Source: Fischerella sp. PCC 9605 (lineage in GTDB: Bacteria; Cyanobacteriota; Cyanobacteriia; Cyanobacteriales; Nostocaceae). From it: DNA of 64,000 bases. The DNA lies in NCBI RefSeq assembly GCF_000517105.1, contig NZ_KI912151.1, positions 644,460 through 708,459 of the forward strand. The letters run 5' to 3'. Of this stretch, positions 45,741 through 54,534 are shown one piece after another (the stretch's first letter is position 1; each line of letters starts with the position of its first letter). A model generated the notes under the pieces. The model saw nothing but the letters and a program-made list of their open reading frames with translations. It was not told the DNA's origin and did no database searches. A program made the translations under genes and the position numbers.

Positions 45741-46163
45741 CTTGTCTCCTAAGTACAGCTTTGCGTAAAAATGCAGGTTTTTAAACGCAAAGGTACGCAG
45801 AGTCAGCGCGGAGGTACGCAGAGTGTTGGTGCAAAAATTTCGCTATCAACTTATGTAATGTTGTACTAAGTTTTTAAACTAGAACCCCACGAGCAATTGC
45901 CCACAACGAGGGAATGAAAATTTCTTCCCCGATCCCCGATCCCCGATCCCCTTTCCCCTATTTTCAAGACAGGGTAATTGGCAAATGATATCAGAAAGAA
46001 GCATTAAAAAGCATATGTGAATTATTTTTGAGAATGGTAATGCAGTTGGCGATCGCATAATATACTGATTTAACAAATCAAGTACAGCGCGATCGCACTT
46101 TAACCATCACATTTTTTAATTCAACTTATCCGTAATTAACTCTCAAAAACTTGTAAGTATTAC

Positions 46164-46298
46164 TGGGACGGACGTAGATGCACGAGCGTAACACTCACAA
46201 TTACCCTCCAGACCTGGCTGCTACTGCTCCTGCAATCTCCTACCACTTCAGATTTCGGTTGTTATTTCTATGAGTGCTTAACGAAATACAACTGATGC
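46164..46298 (+). pseudogene. psbA: Remnant of a second psbA 3' end
   Basis: About 135 bp closely parallel the end and downstream region of the intact psbA. It contains ATGCACGAGCGTAACACTCA, coding MHERNTHNYPPDLAATAPAI, beside the functional [14 protein letters not shown]. The untranslated part also matches (TTCGGTTGTT, CTATGAGTGCTTAA). The preceding ~330 codons are gone, and one extra base breaks the frame just before MHERN. Confidence 0.85.
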
Positions 46299-46327
46299 AA
46301 GCGCTCCCCAAAGGAGCGTTTTTTTAT
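46299..46327 (+). terminator. Terminator of the psbA remnant
   Basis: GCGCTCC/GGAGCG stem with loop CCAAA and a T run, parallel to the terminator of the intact psbA. It shows that the duplicated segment covered coding end, untranslated region and terminator. Confidence 0.8.
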
Positions 46328-46405
46328 TAGTCAAAAGTCCAGAGTCAAGAGTCAAAAGTAATTACTCTGGACTTTTGACTCTTGACTCTGGACTCCGCGT
46401 AGCGG

Positions 46406-47569
46406 TTACAAAATCCCGACCATGTGCAACAGACCATGTCCGGTAATCAATTCAATCACCAGAGCAATAAAACCAAGCATGGCAATACGACCATTCCATA
46501 CTTCTGCACTCGTAGTAATACCCCATTCCCAACCCTCTGGCGGATAGATTTTGACCTTTTTCTTCATTTGGTAGACTTGGGAGAGCTTAATACTAGGAGC
46601 TTTGAGAGCATCAACTACCAAGTCTGCTAACGCTCTAATAAATACCGGATGGGTGTTGAGAGCAGGTACGCGGCGGAAGTTATGAATTCCTGCTTCTTCT
46701 GCTATTTCTCGATATTCGAGATCAATTTCTTCGAGTGTTTCAATGTGTTCAGAAACAAAACTAATCGGTACGACAACCAAGTCTTTCACGCCTTTGGCTG
46801 CAAGTTCCGGGATAGCATCTTCGGTGTAAGGTTGCAGCCATTCTACTGGGCCGACACGACTTTGGTAAGCCAATGTATAGGCATTGGGTCGATTGAGCGT
46901 CTGCATAATTGCATAGGTGCATTCCTCAATCTCTTGCTGGTAAGGATCGCCTGCTTCTTCTACGTAGCTTTTAGGAACGCCGTGAGCGCTAAAGAAGACA
47001 TGAGCATCATCTGCATTGGGTACTTGGTCAATTTCCTGGGCTATCAATTCCGCCATTGCCTGAAGATAGCTTGGTTGATTGTACCAAGAAGGAATAACTG
47101 TGTATTCAATACGCTGAAGTCTTGGGTCTTCTTGCCAAAGTTTTTCTAATAGTCTAAAGCTAGAGCCGCTGGTGCTGATGGAAAATTGAGGATAAAGGGG
47201 TAATATTACCAGTTTTTCGATGCCATCTTGAATGATACGAGCGATCGCTTCTTCTGTGTAAGGATGCCAATAGCGCATTCCTATGTAGATTTTTGCATCT
47301 TGCCCCAAGGCTTGCAGTTGTTCTTTCAGGGCTTCTCCTTGGGCTTCGGTGATGCGCCGCAACGGAGAAGCACCCCCAATTTTGCGATAGTTTTCTTGAG
47401 ATTTTTTTGTGCGGCGTGAAGCAATAAACCAAGCTAGGGGTTTTTGCAACCAGGGAAAGGGTAGGCGAATAATTTCTGGATCGGAAAATAAATTAAATAG
47501 AAACGGCCCAACATCTTCTAATTTCTCTGGACCACCGAGATTGAGTAGTAATACGCCTACACGACCCAT
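46406..47569 (-). CDS. hemH: Ferrochelatase with C-terminal CAB/HLIP-like helix
   Basis: Inserts Fe2+ into protoporphyrin IX, the last step of haem synthesis. [20 protein letters not shown] is the family start, and [20 protein letters not shown] holds the catalytic His region. The C-terminal extension ([20 protein letters not shown]) carries the ExxxxRxAM chlorophyll-binding motif of high-light-inducible proteins, known in cyanobacterial ferrochelatases. 387 residues. Convergent with the psbA side. Confidence 0.96.
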   Translation of the reverse strand: MGRVGVLLLNLGGPEKLEDVGPFLFNLFSDPEIIRLPFPWLQKPLAWFIASRRTKKSQENYRKIGGASPLRRITEAQGEALKEQLQALGQDAKIYIGMRYWHPYTEEAIARIIQDGIEKLVILPLYPQFSISTSGSSFRLLEKLWQEDPRLQRIEYTVIPSWYNQPSYLQAMAELIAQEIDQVPNADDAHVFFSAHGVPKSYVEEAGDPYQQEIEECTYAIMQTLNRPNAYTLAYQSRVGPVEWLQPYTEDAIPELAAKGVKDLVVVPISFVSEHIETLEEIDLEYREIAEEAGIHNFRRVPALNTHPVFIRALADLVVDALKAPSIKLSQVYQMKKKVKIYPPEGWEWGITTSAEVWNGRIAMLGFIALVIELITGHGLLHMVGIL

Positions 47570-47663
47570 AGCAGTGAAAGTCCCCCAATCTTTTCAGCTT
47601 TTTCACTAATGTTAACAATATATCTTTATTAAATATATAAGTTAACGACAAGGAATAAAGGCA

Positions 47664-48287
47664 GTGGCTACAATTTTACGAGATTGGAGTTATCGTTACC
47701 AGTGGCTTTATGATGCTATATCCCGTTTGGCGGCTATAAGCGTAGGTGGCGAAGAACGTTTCCGACAACTAGCTTTGCAAGGCTTAACAATTAACTCAGA
47801 TACGAAAGTTCTAGATTTGTGTTGTGGAAGCGGACAAGCAACGCAATTGTTAGTGAAATTGTCACAAAATGTAACAGGACTAGATGCCTCACCCTTATCT
47901 CTGCAACGTGCAAAACAAAATGTACCACAAGCAGAATATGTGGAAGCTTTTGCTGAGGAGATGCCCTTTACAGATAATGAATTTGATTTGGTGCATACGA
48001 GTGTCGCGTTACACGAAATGCAGCCTGAGCAATTGCGAAAAATTATTAAGGAAGTATACCGTGTGCTAAAACCTAGTGGAGTGTTTACGCTAGTAGATTT
48101 TCATAATCCTAGTAATCCTCTATTTTTACCATCTGTGTGGCTGTTTTTATGGCTGTTTGAGACAGAGACTGCTTGGCAGTTGCTAAAGACTGATTTGCCT
48201 GGGTTGTTAGTTGAGACAGGGTTTAGTATTGATAAGCAAAGTTTGTATGCAGGCGGAAGTTTGCAGGTGATCCAGGCGAGGAAGTAA
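47664..48287 (+). CDS. Class I SAM-dependent methyltransferase
   Basis: 207 residues. Motif I is KVLDLCCGSGQATQLLVKL, followed by VTGLDASPLSLQRA. LVHTSVALHEMQPEQLRKII and EVYRVLKPSGVFTLVDFHNP are typical of the Methyltransf_11 group (UbiE-like small-molecule methyltransferases). GTG start at 47664 with AAGGA upstream. Substrate not assignable. Confidence 0.82.
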   Translation: MATILRDWSYRYQWLYDAISRLAAISVGGEERFRQLALQGLTINSDTKVLDLCCGSGQATQLLVKLSQNVTGLDASPLSLQRAKQNVPQAEYVEAFAEEMPFTDNEFDLVHTSVALHEMQPEQLRKIIKEVYRVLKPSGVFTLVDFHNPSNPLFLPSVWLFLWLFETETAWQLLKTDLPGLLVETGFSIDKQSLYAGGSLQVIQARK

Positions 48288-48307
48288 GGAAAGGGGGAGA
48301 GATGTAG

Positions 48308-48327
48308 AGACGCGCCATGGCGCGTCT
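48308..48327. repeat. 20-bp palindrome AGACGCGCCATGGCGCGTCT
   Basis: Perfect palindrome preceded by GTAG, related to the 28-bp palindrome at 11848. It lies between the methyltransferase gene and the toxin-antitoxin pair. Confidence 0.7.
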
Positions 48328-48393
48328 GGGAGAGGGGATGTGTACAAAGCTAAAATGTTATAGATTGATTGATCCGATTGCTATAGGTTAGTT

Positions 48394-48636
48394 ATGACTG
48401 AAAATAAAGCATTAATCCAAAATGCTGACATGGGAGATTTGACTGATTCATCTTCAGTCAATGCAGATGAAAAACAAATAGTTGCTCTGCGTACTTTGCT
48501 AAAATTACCACCAGAAGAACGCAATGCATTGTTAGCGAAGCAGGCGGCGACTATTGCAGAATATTTTGTCCCAGGTAGCGAGGAGATGGAGTGGGCAGAA
48601 GAATATGTAGAAGATGAAAACTGGGATGACGAGTAG
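48394..48636 (+). CDS. Antitoxin-like small acidic protein
   Basis: 80 residues, acidic (VPGSEEMEWAEEYVEDENWD), ending 11 bp beyond the toxin start. Small acidic proteins overlapping a MazF-type gene are usually antitoxins. No DNA-binding motif that I can see. The N-terminus (LIQNADMGDLTDSSSVN) looks disordered; the middle has LRTLLKLPPEERNALLAKQA, a helix. Confidence 0.72.
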   Translation: MTENKALIQNADMGDLTDSSSVNADEKQIVALRTLLKLPPEERNALLAKQAATIAEYFVPGSEEMEWAEEYVEDENWDDE

Positions 48637-48982
48637 TGAACCTAAGCGGGGTGAGATTTGGCGTGTCCAGCTCGATCCTACCAGAGGCGATGAAATTCAG
48701 AAAACACGCCCGGCTATTGTGATTAGCGCTGATGGATTGGAAGGTTTGAAACTGCGTTTAGTCATCCCGATTACTGGTTGGAAACCAGCATTTTCTGGCA
48801 TTCCTTGGATTGTACAAATAACACCTTCGTTACAAAACGGATTAACAAAAGCTTCTGCTGCTAATCCTTTACAAACTCGCTCCGTTTCTGTAGAACGTTT
48901 CACAAATAAACTGGGTGTACTGGAAGAAAAGAAGCTGGAAGCGGTAGTATTAGCATTGGCTGTGGTAGTTCAATATCCATAG
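48626..48982 (+). CDS. MazF/PemK-type toxin (endoribonuclease)
   Basis: 118 residues (start 48626; 48614 also possible). PKRGEIWRVQLDPTRGDEIQ, KTRPAIVIS and the later LQTRSVSVERF are the MazF/PemK core. The family cleaves mRNA at specific short sequences. It overlaps the antitoxin gene by 11 bp, so the two are translationally coupled. The pair follows a methyltransferase and precedes a convergent hydrolase gene; there are no other mobile-element signs. Confidence 0.87.
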   Translation: MTSSEPKRGEIWRVQLDPTRGDEIQKTRPAIVISADGLEGLKLRLVIPITGWKPAFSGIPWIVQITPSLQNGLTKASAANPLQTRSVSVERFTNKLGVLEEKKLEAVVLALAVVVQYP

Positions 48983-48998
48983 AGATTGCATGCACAAA

Positions 48999-50138
48999 TT
49001 ACAAAGCGTTTAATACCTGCGTTTGAATCCAAATGAGTAATTCCTGGTTTACTCGTTCGGGATGCTCATCATGAGCACAGTGTCCGGCGTCTTCCACTTC
49101 TATTAATTGCAGTGCTGGGTTGTAATTTAAGAAACGACGAGACAAAGCAGGGGGAATCATGCGATCGCACTTACCCCATAACAACAAAGAGGGAATCTGG
49201 AGATTACTTAAAATAGACTTAATGCATGGGAAAAATTGCGGACTGAGCATGGCTTGGATAATCGCACAAAATGCCCTAGCAGAGTGGCGATCGCGAGCAG
49301 GTGTTGTGAGAATTTCAATCAACTCTTCCGTAATTGCTTCTTTACGGGCATAAGCCATTCCTACCCAATGTCTGAGGACACAGGGATAACGCAAAAAATA
49401 AAACAGCGATCGCAACAACAGAGGTGAGGCGCAAATATTTTTAAAACTACGCAGTAACGGACGTATCACTGCTGGAATTGATTCTTCAGTGCTTGACGTA
49501 TCCGGTAGACTAATCATAACAACGCCTCGCACCATCTCTGGATGAGCCGCTGCTGCTGCCAAACAAGTTACAGAACCAATCGAATTACCCACTAGCACGA
49601 CGGGTTCTTTCACAAACGTCCGCCAAAACTCGTAGACTTGCTCTACCCAAAGTTTGACAGAATAAGAAACATTAGGCTTGGCAGATGCTCCAAAACCCAA
49701 TAAATCCAATGCGTAAACATTGTAGTACTTTGCTAATTCTGGTATATTCTGTCGCCAGTGACCAATAGAAGCACCAAAACCATGCAGCAAAATCACTGAT
49801 AACTTACTTTTTGGATTAGGCACGCAGGCGTAACGAATCTTCCAACCCCGCCACAACCAGTCTTTATGGTTACAGTAATGCTGAACAGTTGGTATATGGT
49901 AACGCACAGTAGATTTACTCACAGATTGTAACGCCTCATTTTCTCTGTTTAGCGTCGCCATAAAAGGCAGACCAACTATCAAACAGGCGGTAGAAACCCA
50001 GACATAGAAACTAATGACATCTGATTGATTAATAGCAAAAACAATCAGAAATATTGAGAATGGTAACGCTGTCAAGAATACTATTAGATAACTGGGTATC
50101 TCAATTTGAGGATAATAGAAATCACTACAAGTATTCAT
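48999..50138 (-). CDS. Alpha/beta hydrolase with N-terminal membrane segments
   Basis: 379 residues. Two hydrophobic helices near the N-terminus (FLTALPFSIFLIVFAI and VSTACLIVGLPFMATL) are followed by an alpha/beta hydrolase. The oxyanion motif is VILLHGFGASIGHW, the nucleophile elbow VLVGNSIGSVTC (Ser), and the catalytic His is in EDAGHCAHDEHPE. The reaction is unknown. Its ATG shares a base with the stop of the small gene upstream (TAATG), so the pair is co-translated. Confidence 0.85.
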   Translation of the reverse strand: MNTCSDFYYPQIEIPSYLIVFLTALPFSIFLIVFAINQSDVISFYVWVSTACLIVGLPFMATLNRENEALQSVSKSTVRYHIPTVQHYCNHKDWLWRGWKIRYACVPNPKSKLSVILLHGFGASIGHWRQNIPELAKYYNVYALDLLGFGASAKPNVSYSVKLWVEQVYEFWRTFVKEPVVLVGNSIGSVTCLAAAAAHPEMVRGVVMISLPDTSSTEESIPAVIRPLLRSFKNICASPLLLRSLFYFLRYPCVLRHWVGMAYARKEAITEELIEILTTPARDRHSARAFCAIIQAMLSPQFFPCIKSILSNLQIPSLLLWGKCDRMIPPALSRRFLNYNPALQLIEVEDAGHCAHDEHPERVNQELLIWIQTQVLNAL

Positions 50139-50347
50139 TAATTCCTTACACCTTGAATTTCTGTTTCATGTATTAGGATAATTGTTTCAGCACCTAGTCT
50201 ACCCATTTCTGGCGCTTCTCCCATTTCCATTTCAATCGCATAAGTCCACGTACCAGAATCTGGTTGGAAACTTAAAATTTTGCCCATACCACCAAGAAAG
50301 AAAACTACTTGATTGGCACTATATCTTGGTACTGTTTTAGTAGGCAT
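50138..50347 (-). CDS. Small conserved hypothetical protein
   Basis: 69 residues from ATG 50347 with CCAGGAGG upstream, a clear choice over the upstream ATG 50383. It reads as a small beta-rich protein (RYSANQVVFFLGGMGKILSF, then TWTYAIEMEMGEAPEMGRLG), SH3-like in feel but unrecognised. It overlaps the hydrolase gene by one base. Confidence 0.75.
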   Translation of the reverse strand: MPTKTVPRYSANQVVFFLGGMGKILSFQPDSGTWTYAIEMEMGEAPEMGRLGAETIILIHETEIQGVRN

Positions 50348-50814
50348 TTTTATCCTCCTGGTAATCGGTGATGTTGAATTCAATCAATAGAGTGATAGTG
50401 CCGGCTGCTAATAGGTAGTTATTATTTGTCAACAATAAACTAGTCACAACCAGTAACTAAAGACTTTTAACTATTAACCAAAAATTAACAAATTTCTTAG
50501 TTATGTTTTTTGGTTGACGACAAGTTTTTAATAAACCTCGCGTTCGTATTTCGATAATATTTCTCCTCAGTACTGAAAATCCCTATCAATAGAGTTAGAA
50601 TATGGATACTCTAAAGGATGATTTTTGTAAAATTTTGTGGTTAAAAACGCCGAAAAGCTTTGTTGGCTATCCTTAGAACTGCTAGCCCCTCAGTTGTACT
50701 TGCATTCTCTAAGCATAAGGGTTGAATAATCAATTGTGTGTAACTCAACTGTAAAGACATCGATCGGTGGAGGATGTGATCGTAAAGCCTGAAAAGAAAA
50801 AAAATAAGAAAGAC

Positions 50815-50848
50815 AGATCCCCGACTTCTCACCAGAAGTCGGGGATCT
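50815..50848. repeat. Perfect 15-bp hairpin (AAGTCGGGGATCT)
   Basis: AGATCCCCGACTTCT and its exact reverse complement with a CACC loop. Preceded by an A-rich tract (AAAAGAAAAAAAATAAGAAAG), so on the minus strand it looks like a terminator with a T tail. Confidence 0.8.
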
Positions 50849-51158
50849 TACAGAGTGCAACCTCAGATAGAATTGGTTCAAGCGAGTGAACCTAAATGCC
50901 GCAAGAATTACTATTGGTGCAATAAGTCATTAGATTAAGCGCGCCATCAGAGCCAATATAGATCGGTTCACATTAGCTGTCACTTAAGCAACCTGCACCA
51001 AGCCCTCCGGGTACCCTGCGGGAACGCCTTACGGCGTACGGGGGTTCGCAATCGTGACGGGAAGCGGAACCACTGCGGTGGACGGGTCTCCCGGCATAAA
51101 GCAAGTGGCGTCCAAGACTGCGACCCCCTCACCGATGCGCGTCTACAAACCCCTCTCA

Positions 51159-51238
51159 TAATTCTCGTTACCAGGTTTAACCTGGTAACGAGGATATGGA
51201 GGCTCTGCCTCCAGGCAGTTGCAGGTGGTGCAATATAT
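51159..51238. repeat. CTTGCAC-type palindromic repeat, copy 2 (left-truncated)
   Basis: Carries the CTCGTTACCAGGTTTAACCT palindrome and GGAGGCTCTGCCTCC, and ends AGTTGCAGGTGGTGCAA. The left end with CTTGCAC and the AGAGCC hairpin is missing. It runs up to the 3' end of the [2Fe-2S] gene. Confidence 0.8.
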
Positions 51239-51241
51239 GAG

Positions 51242-51781
51242 TTAAAATATGTGACTTTCCAATAGAGATGCGATCGCTTCTGGGTGTACCTTTTTAAATT
51301 CCTTTTGACCCAATTGTAAAATACAGTTGGGTGCGCTATCGCAACATTTTAAACAGCCAGTAGTCTCAATCACAACTCGATCTTGTAAACCGCGATCGCA
51401 CAAAGTCTTTTGTAATTCTGATAATAATCCTTGACCACCCCGTTTGCGGCAACCGGACTTTTGACATACCAAAATTCTCGCTTTTGGTTGCAGGGGTATT
51501 TTTTGCATTGGACAAATACCAAGTGGTTTCACCCCATAAACTTTGAATTTGATTTTGCCCGTATGGGAATTTAATTTGCTCAGACCAAATACGCGAATGA
51601 GTTCACCAGGTTGTAAGTTTAAACTGAGAGAGCAACGTAACTGTTTAGGAAGTTTCAGCCGCACTTCCCCAGATGCGATCGCCAAGCGCAAGTATTTAAA
51701 CTCCCCTGGTGGATCGCCTACAAAACCAAGAAACTGTCCCTCCAAGTTAAATTCCGATAAAGTCAGGTACTTGTCACTCAT
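51242..51781 (-). CDS. Protein with thioredoxin-like [2Fe-2S] domain, in the nif segment
   Basis: 179 residues from ATG 51781; the frame upstream is heptamer repeat (PTTTNQPPTTNHQQ) and is not real N-terminus. Residues 1-95 form a beta-rich domain (LEGQFLGFVGDPPGEFKYLR). Residues ~100-179 form a thioredoxin-like [2Fe-2S] domain with the ligand pattern C-x4-C (CQKSGC) and C-x3-C (CLKCC region, TTGCLKCCDSAPNC). It lies downstream of nifT on the same strand, so it may donate electrons for or protect nitrogenase, but this is inference. Confidence 0.82.
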   Translation of the reverse strand: MSDKYLTLSEFNLEGQFLGFVGDPPGEFKYLRLAIASGEVRLKLPKQLRCSLSLNLQPGELIRVFGLSKLNSHTGKIKFKVYGVKPLGICPMQKIPLQPKARILVCQKSGCRKRGGQGLLSELQKTLCDRGLQDRVVIETTGCLKCCDSAPNCILQLGQKEFKKVHPEAIASLLESHIF

Positions 51782-51784
51782 TTT

Positions 51785-51918
51785 TTTTGATTGTTGGTGG
51801 TTGATGGTTGGTTGTTGGTGGTTGGTTGTTGGTGGTTGATTGGTGGTGGTTGGTTGATAGTTCCTTTTTCCAAACAACAATTAACAAACAACAAGCAACA
51901 AACAACAAACAACAAATT
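51785..51918. repeat. Dense heptamer-type repeat between the ferredoxin gene and nifT
   Basis: GTTGGTGGTTG/GGTTGATGG words and an AACAAACAACAA arm. They form two imperfectly complementary halves about 130 bp long. Confidence 0.7.
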
Positions 51919-52122
51919 TTATGCGAGACGCTTTGCTTCAAAAGTTTGAGGTAGTTCTAGCGGATCTGGTAAGTTAGGAAAGGCTAATTCCCAACCATTT
52001 GCCAAAGTAAAAATCTTACCCTCTGCTCCTTCTGTTTGTTTAACAACTTCTTCCTCAAGGTCTTTTTTAGCAACATAAACAACCAAAGTACCAGCACTAT
52101 TTTTACGCAGCATTACTTTCAT
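51919..52122 (-). CDS. nifT: NifT
   Basis: 67 residues. MKVMLRKNSAGTLVVYVAKK, then DLEEEVVKQTEG and GWELAFPNLPDPLELPQTFE fit NifT/FixU, a small protein of the nif regulon whose molecular role is unclear. AGGA precedes the ATG. It lies 12 bp downstream of nifZ, as in other heterocystous cyanobacteria. Confidence 0.92.
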   Translation of the reverse strand: MKVMLRKNSAGTLVVYVAKKDLEEEVVKQTEGAEGKIFTLANGWELAFPNLPDPLELPQTFEAKRLA

Positions 52123-52134
52123 GATTATGATTCC

Positions 52135-52413
52135 TCATTCTAAATCTTTTGATTTTTCAACCAGTTCCAGTTCTTTTTTGCGACAACCAACGATAAATCC
52201 CGTATTTAGGAAATGTACTGCATAGATATAGGATCTCTGTAAAAAAGAGCCTATGCTAACGACGTAACCAATCTCTCCCTTTTTACCGAGAATTACACCA
52301 ATTTCTTGACCTGGAAAAGTTCCATCGTTCTTGATCTGCTTGCGGAGTCGAACTTTATCACCTATGTCAAAAGCAGGCGGATCGTATAGCTCTATTTCAT
52401 CATCTGATTGCAT
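52135..52413 (-). CDS. nifZ: NifZ
   Basis: 92 residues. YDPPAFDIGDKVRLRKQIKN, then DGTFPGQEIGVILGKKGEIG and YVVSIGSFLQRSYIYAVHFL are the NifZ pattern. NifZ helps P-cluster maturation in the MoFe protein. The start codon lies 14 bp inside the end of nifV, so translation is probably coupled. Confidence 0.95.
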   Translation of the reverse strand: MQSDDEIELYDPPAFDIGDKVRLRKQIKNDGTFPGQEIGVILGKKGEIGYVVSIGSFLQRSYIYAVHFLNTGFIVGCRKKELELVEKSKDLE

Positions 52414-53533
52414 GGGAAACCTTCTGTTTGTAAACTAAATTCAGAAGTTCTTGAGTAGTGAGGCTGCGTTTTTTCTCGATTGACTGCTGCCGTACTGCGT
52501 CTAATACAGATTGGGTTTCTTCTGTATTGAGGATGATGCCATGTTGCTGTAGCAAATTAGATAGCAAATGCCTGCCAGAATGCTTACCTACAACTAAACG
52601 CCGCTCCCAACCAACTTCTTCGGGTGCAAATGGCTCGTAGGTGATAGGGTTTTGCAACACACCGTGAGCATGAATACCAGATTCGTGAGCGAAGGTATTT
52701 TCACCAACAATTGCTTTCCAAGGCGGTACAGTGCAACCAGATGCGGCTGCTACCAGTCGGGACAGTTCTAACAAACGCTGAGTATCGATGCCAACATTAA
52801 TACCATGAATGCGTTTGAGAGCCATGATCACTTCTTCTAAAGCTGCGTTTCCTGCTCTTTCACCCAACCCGTTAACTGTGGTATTCACTGACGAAGCTCC
52901 CGCTTTTATACCAGCAAGGGCATTAGCAGTTGCTAGACCAAAATCATTGTGGGTGTGGATTTCCACAGGAATCGTCAAAGCCGAAACTAGCCGATTGACT
53001 TTTGTGTAGGTGGTAAAGGGGTCGAGAACGCCGACAGTATCGCAGAAACGAAACCGCGATGCACCCCACTCTTGGGCATAGTGCGCTACATCAAAGAGGA
53101 AGTTTTCATCTGCACGAGAAGAATCTTCTCCTCCTACTGCTACCCAAAGACCTTGATCGACAGCAAAGCTGATACTATCTTTGAGTTGTTGCAAAGTTAT
53201 CCGCAACTGACCGTGAAATTTCGCAGCAATTTGAATTCCAGAGACGGGAATGGAAACATGCATGCGGCTCAGACCACAGGCCATAGAAGCCCGAATATCT
53301 GAAATGACAGCGCGATTCCAGCCTAGCAACTTAGCAGATAAACCTAAGTCAGAAATTGCTGCGATCGCTCTTGTTTCCTCCTCACCCATCGCCGGAATAC
53401 CGACTTCTATCTCGTGAACGCCGATAGCATCGAGAAATTTGGCGATCGCTACTTTTTCTTCTTTGTTGAAAGCAACACCCGCTGCTTGTTCGCCATCACG
53501 CAGAGTCGTATCATTAATAAGAACTTGATTCAT
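52400..53533 (-). CDS. nifV: Homocitrate synthase NifV
   Basis: 377 residues. Condenses acetyl-CoA with 2-oxoglutarate to give homocitrate, a component of FeMo-co. LINDTTLRDGEQAAGVAFNK and IHTHNDFGLATANALAGIKA are the family's metal and substrate motifs; TVNGLGERAGNAALEEVIMA and HESGIHAHG also match. Length is normal. The next plus-side (upstream) feature is a gap with a tiny ORF and a repeat. Confidence 0.96.
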   Translation of the reverse strand: MNQVLINDTTLRDGEQAAGVAFNKEEKVAIAKFLDAIGVHEIEVGIPAMGEEETRAIAAISDLGLSAKLLGWNRAVISDIRASMACGLSRMHVSIPVSGIQIAAKFHGQLRITLQQLKDSISFAVDQGLWVAVGGEDSSRADENFLFDVAHYAQEWGASRFRFCDTVGVLDPFTTYTKVNRLVSALTIPVEIHTHNDFGLATANALAGIKAGASSVNTTVNGLGERAGNAALEEVIMALKRIHGINVGIDTQRLLELSRLVAAASGCTVPPWKAIVGENTFAHESGIHAHGVLQNPITYEPFAPEEVGWERRLVVGKHSGRHLLSNLLQQHGIILNTEETQSVLDAVRQQSIEKKRSLTTQELLNLVYKQKVSHAIR

Positions 53534-53875
53534 TGCAAGAATACCTCTTAGGCAATATTTTTCATACCATTTCTGGTTTGATGCCCCGAAAAATTACTGG
53601 TAATGAGCAATGACTTAATTAAGGATAAAAGATGAAGGATGAATAATGAATGTTGAAAATTTCATAATTGACATCTTGCACTATTCTCAACAAGAGCCAG
53701 AGGCTCTTAATTCTCGTTACCAGGTTCAACCTGGTAACGAGGGAGGCTCTACCTGGAAGCTGTTGCAAGTAGTGCAAAGTTCATAATTCATAATTCATAA
53801 TTTTTTCCTTCTTTATAATTTTCACCCAATCATTCTTTGCATTCTGTATGGCATCAAACCAGGAATTGGTATAAA
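53534..53875. other. Gap upstream of nifV with repeat copy 3
   Basis: Contains an AT-rich ATGAATAATGAATGTTGAA patch, repeat copy 3 (53672-53777), and a TTCATAATTCATAATTCATA patch. No recognisable NtcA site or nif-type promoter seen by eye. Confidence 0.5.
53672..53777. repeat. CTTGCAC-bounded palindromic repeat, copy 3
   Basis: Ends CTTGCACTA (left) and TAGTGCAAA (right) are inverted. Inside are AGAGCC-AGA-GGCTCT, CTCGTTACCAGGTT/AACCTGGTAACGAG and GGAGGCTCTACC. It is about 120-180 bp upstream of nifV and could separate nifV from an upstream promoter. Confidence 0.85.
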
Positions 53876-53995
53876 TTAATGATTATTTTCTCCAGGATGA
53901 TTAGAGATTTCATCGAATAGCATGTAGCTAATATAAGTCTTAGCAATTCCTGATATAAGTAATAAGCTAAATCCAGCAATTAAAGTGGAAATCAT
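53876..53995 (-). CDS. Tiny membrane protein (39 residues) upstream of nifV
   Basis: MISTLIAGFSLLLISGIAKT then YISYMLFDEISNHPGENNH, a single hydrophobic helix with a short polar tail. GAGGTG six bases before the ATG is a good ribosome site, which is rare for a chance frame. It lies on the nif strand between the DUF2949 gene and nifV. I know no such gene in the nif cluster, so it is either a new small membrane protein or a false call. Confidence 0.55.
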   Translation of the reverse strand: MISTLIAGFSLLLISGIAKTYISYMLFDEISNHPGENNH

Positions 53996-54130
53996 AGTGT
54001 TCACCTCGAATGTTTGCAATTTTTACTGTTGACCTTACGCAGATGCCCGTACTTCAAACTAAAATTGAAAATCGTGCAGCTAGTACATCATGACGACAAT
54101 AATTTGACTTTTGACTTCTGTATAGCAGTA

Positions 54131-54331
54131 TTAGGTTTGGTCTTCTAACCAATCAAAAATTCGTTCCAGCTGCTCTATGTCAACTAAACCATATTGCCAA
54201 AGAAGCATGGGTAATGGATCGTTATCTAACTCTCTTTTTCGCAGAGCCACAGCGATATCCCCTCTTGAAAGTGCAAGTTCATTCTGCAAAAAATCGATGA
54301 ATTTTATATCACTGTGACAGTTCACTCTCAT
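54131..54331 (-). CDS. DUF2949 small protein of the nif segment
   Basis: 66 residues. FIDFLQNELALSRGDIAVAL then RKRELDNDPLPMLLWQYGLV and DIEQLERIFDWLEDQ match DUF2949, a cyanobacterial family. In Anabaena PCC 7120 two small genes (asr1405, asr1406, from memory) lie between nifP and nifV1; this looks like the second. Function unknown. Neither this start nor the one at 54349 has a strong ribosome site. Confidence 0.75.
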   Translation of the reverse strand: MRVNCHSDIKFIDFLQNELALSRGDIAVALRKRELDNDPLPMLLWQYGLVDIEQLERIFDWLEDQT

Positions 54332-54534
54332 AGAAAATTTGACAAACAATGGTGAAGTGTAAAGTATGAATTGTTGCTAAGTTTCACTGGCGTGAGCTAG
54401 CAAATATTTTTCATCCTTCTCTATCAATTAGCTTGGAAATGACTATCTTCGTTGCTGAAAATTTTTCTCATTCCCCAGAATGCTAGCCGCAAAAATAAAC
54501 TTCTGAGATTTGATGAATTGTGTTAGTCAAACAA

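Larger units (their letters stand above)
50348..51241. other. Gene-free region with dispersed repeats
   Basis: About 890 bp with no convincing gene. It contains a perfect 15-bp hairpin AGATCCCCGACTTCT/AGAAGTCGGGGATCT with loop CACC (50815-50848), a patchwork GC-rich repeat (CCCTCCGGGTACCCTGCGGG, GCCTTACGGCGTACGG and similar, about 51004-51140), and the second copy of the CTTGCAC-type repeat at its right end. Confidence 0.65.

Noticed and set aside
45780-45840. Possible small RNA or attachment site after psbA
   Set aside because: It is a patch of the CGCAGAG-type dispersed repeat, also near 4625 and 57995; no hairpin or terminator of its own.
50690-50881. Minus-strand frame in the gene-poor region
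   Set aside because: It runs across a perfect hairpin and has no ribosome site or motif.
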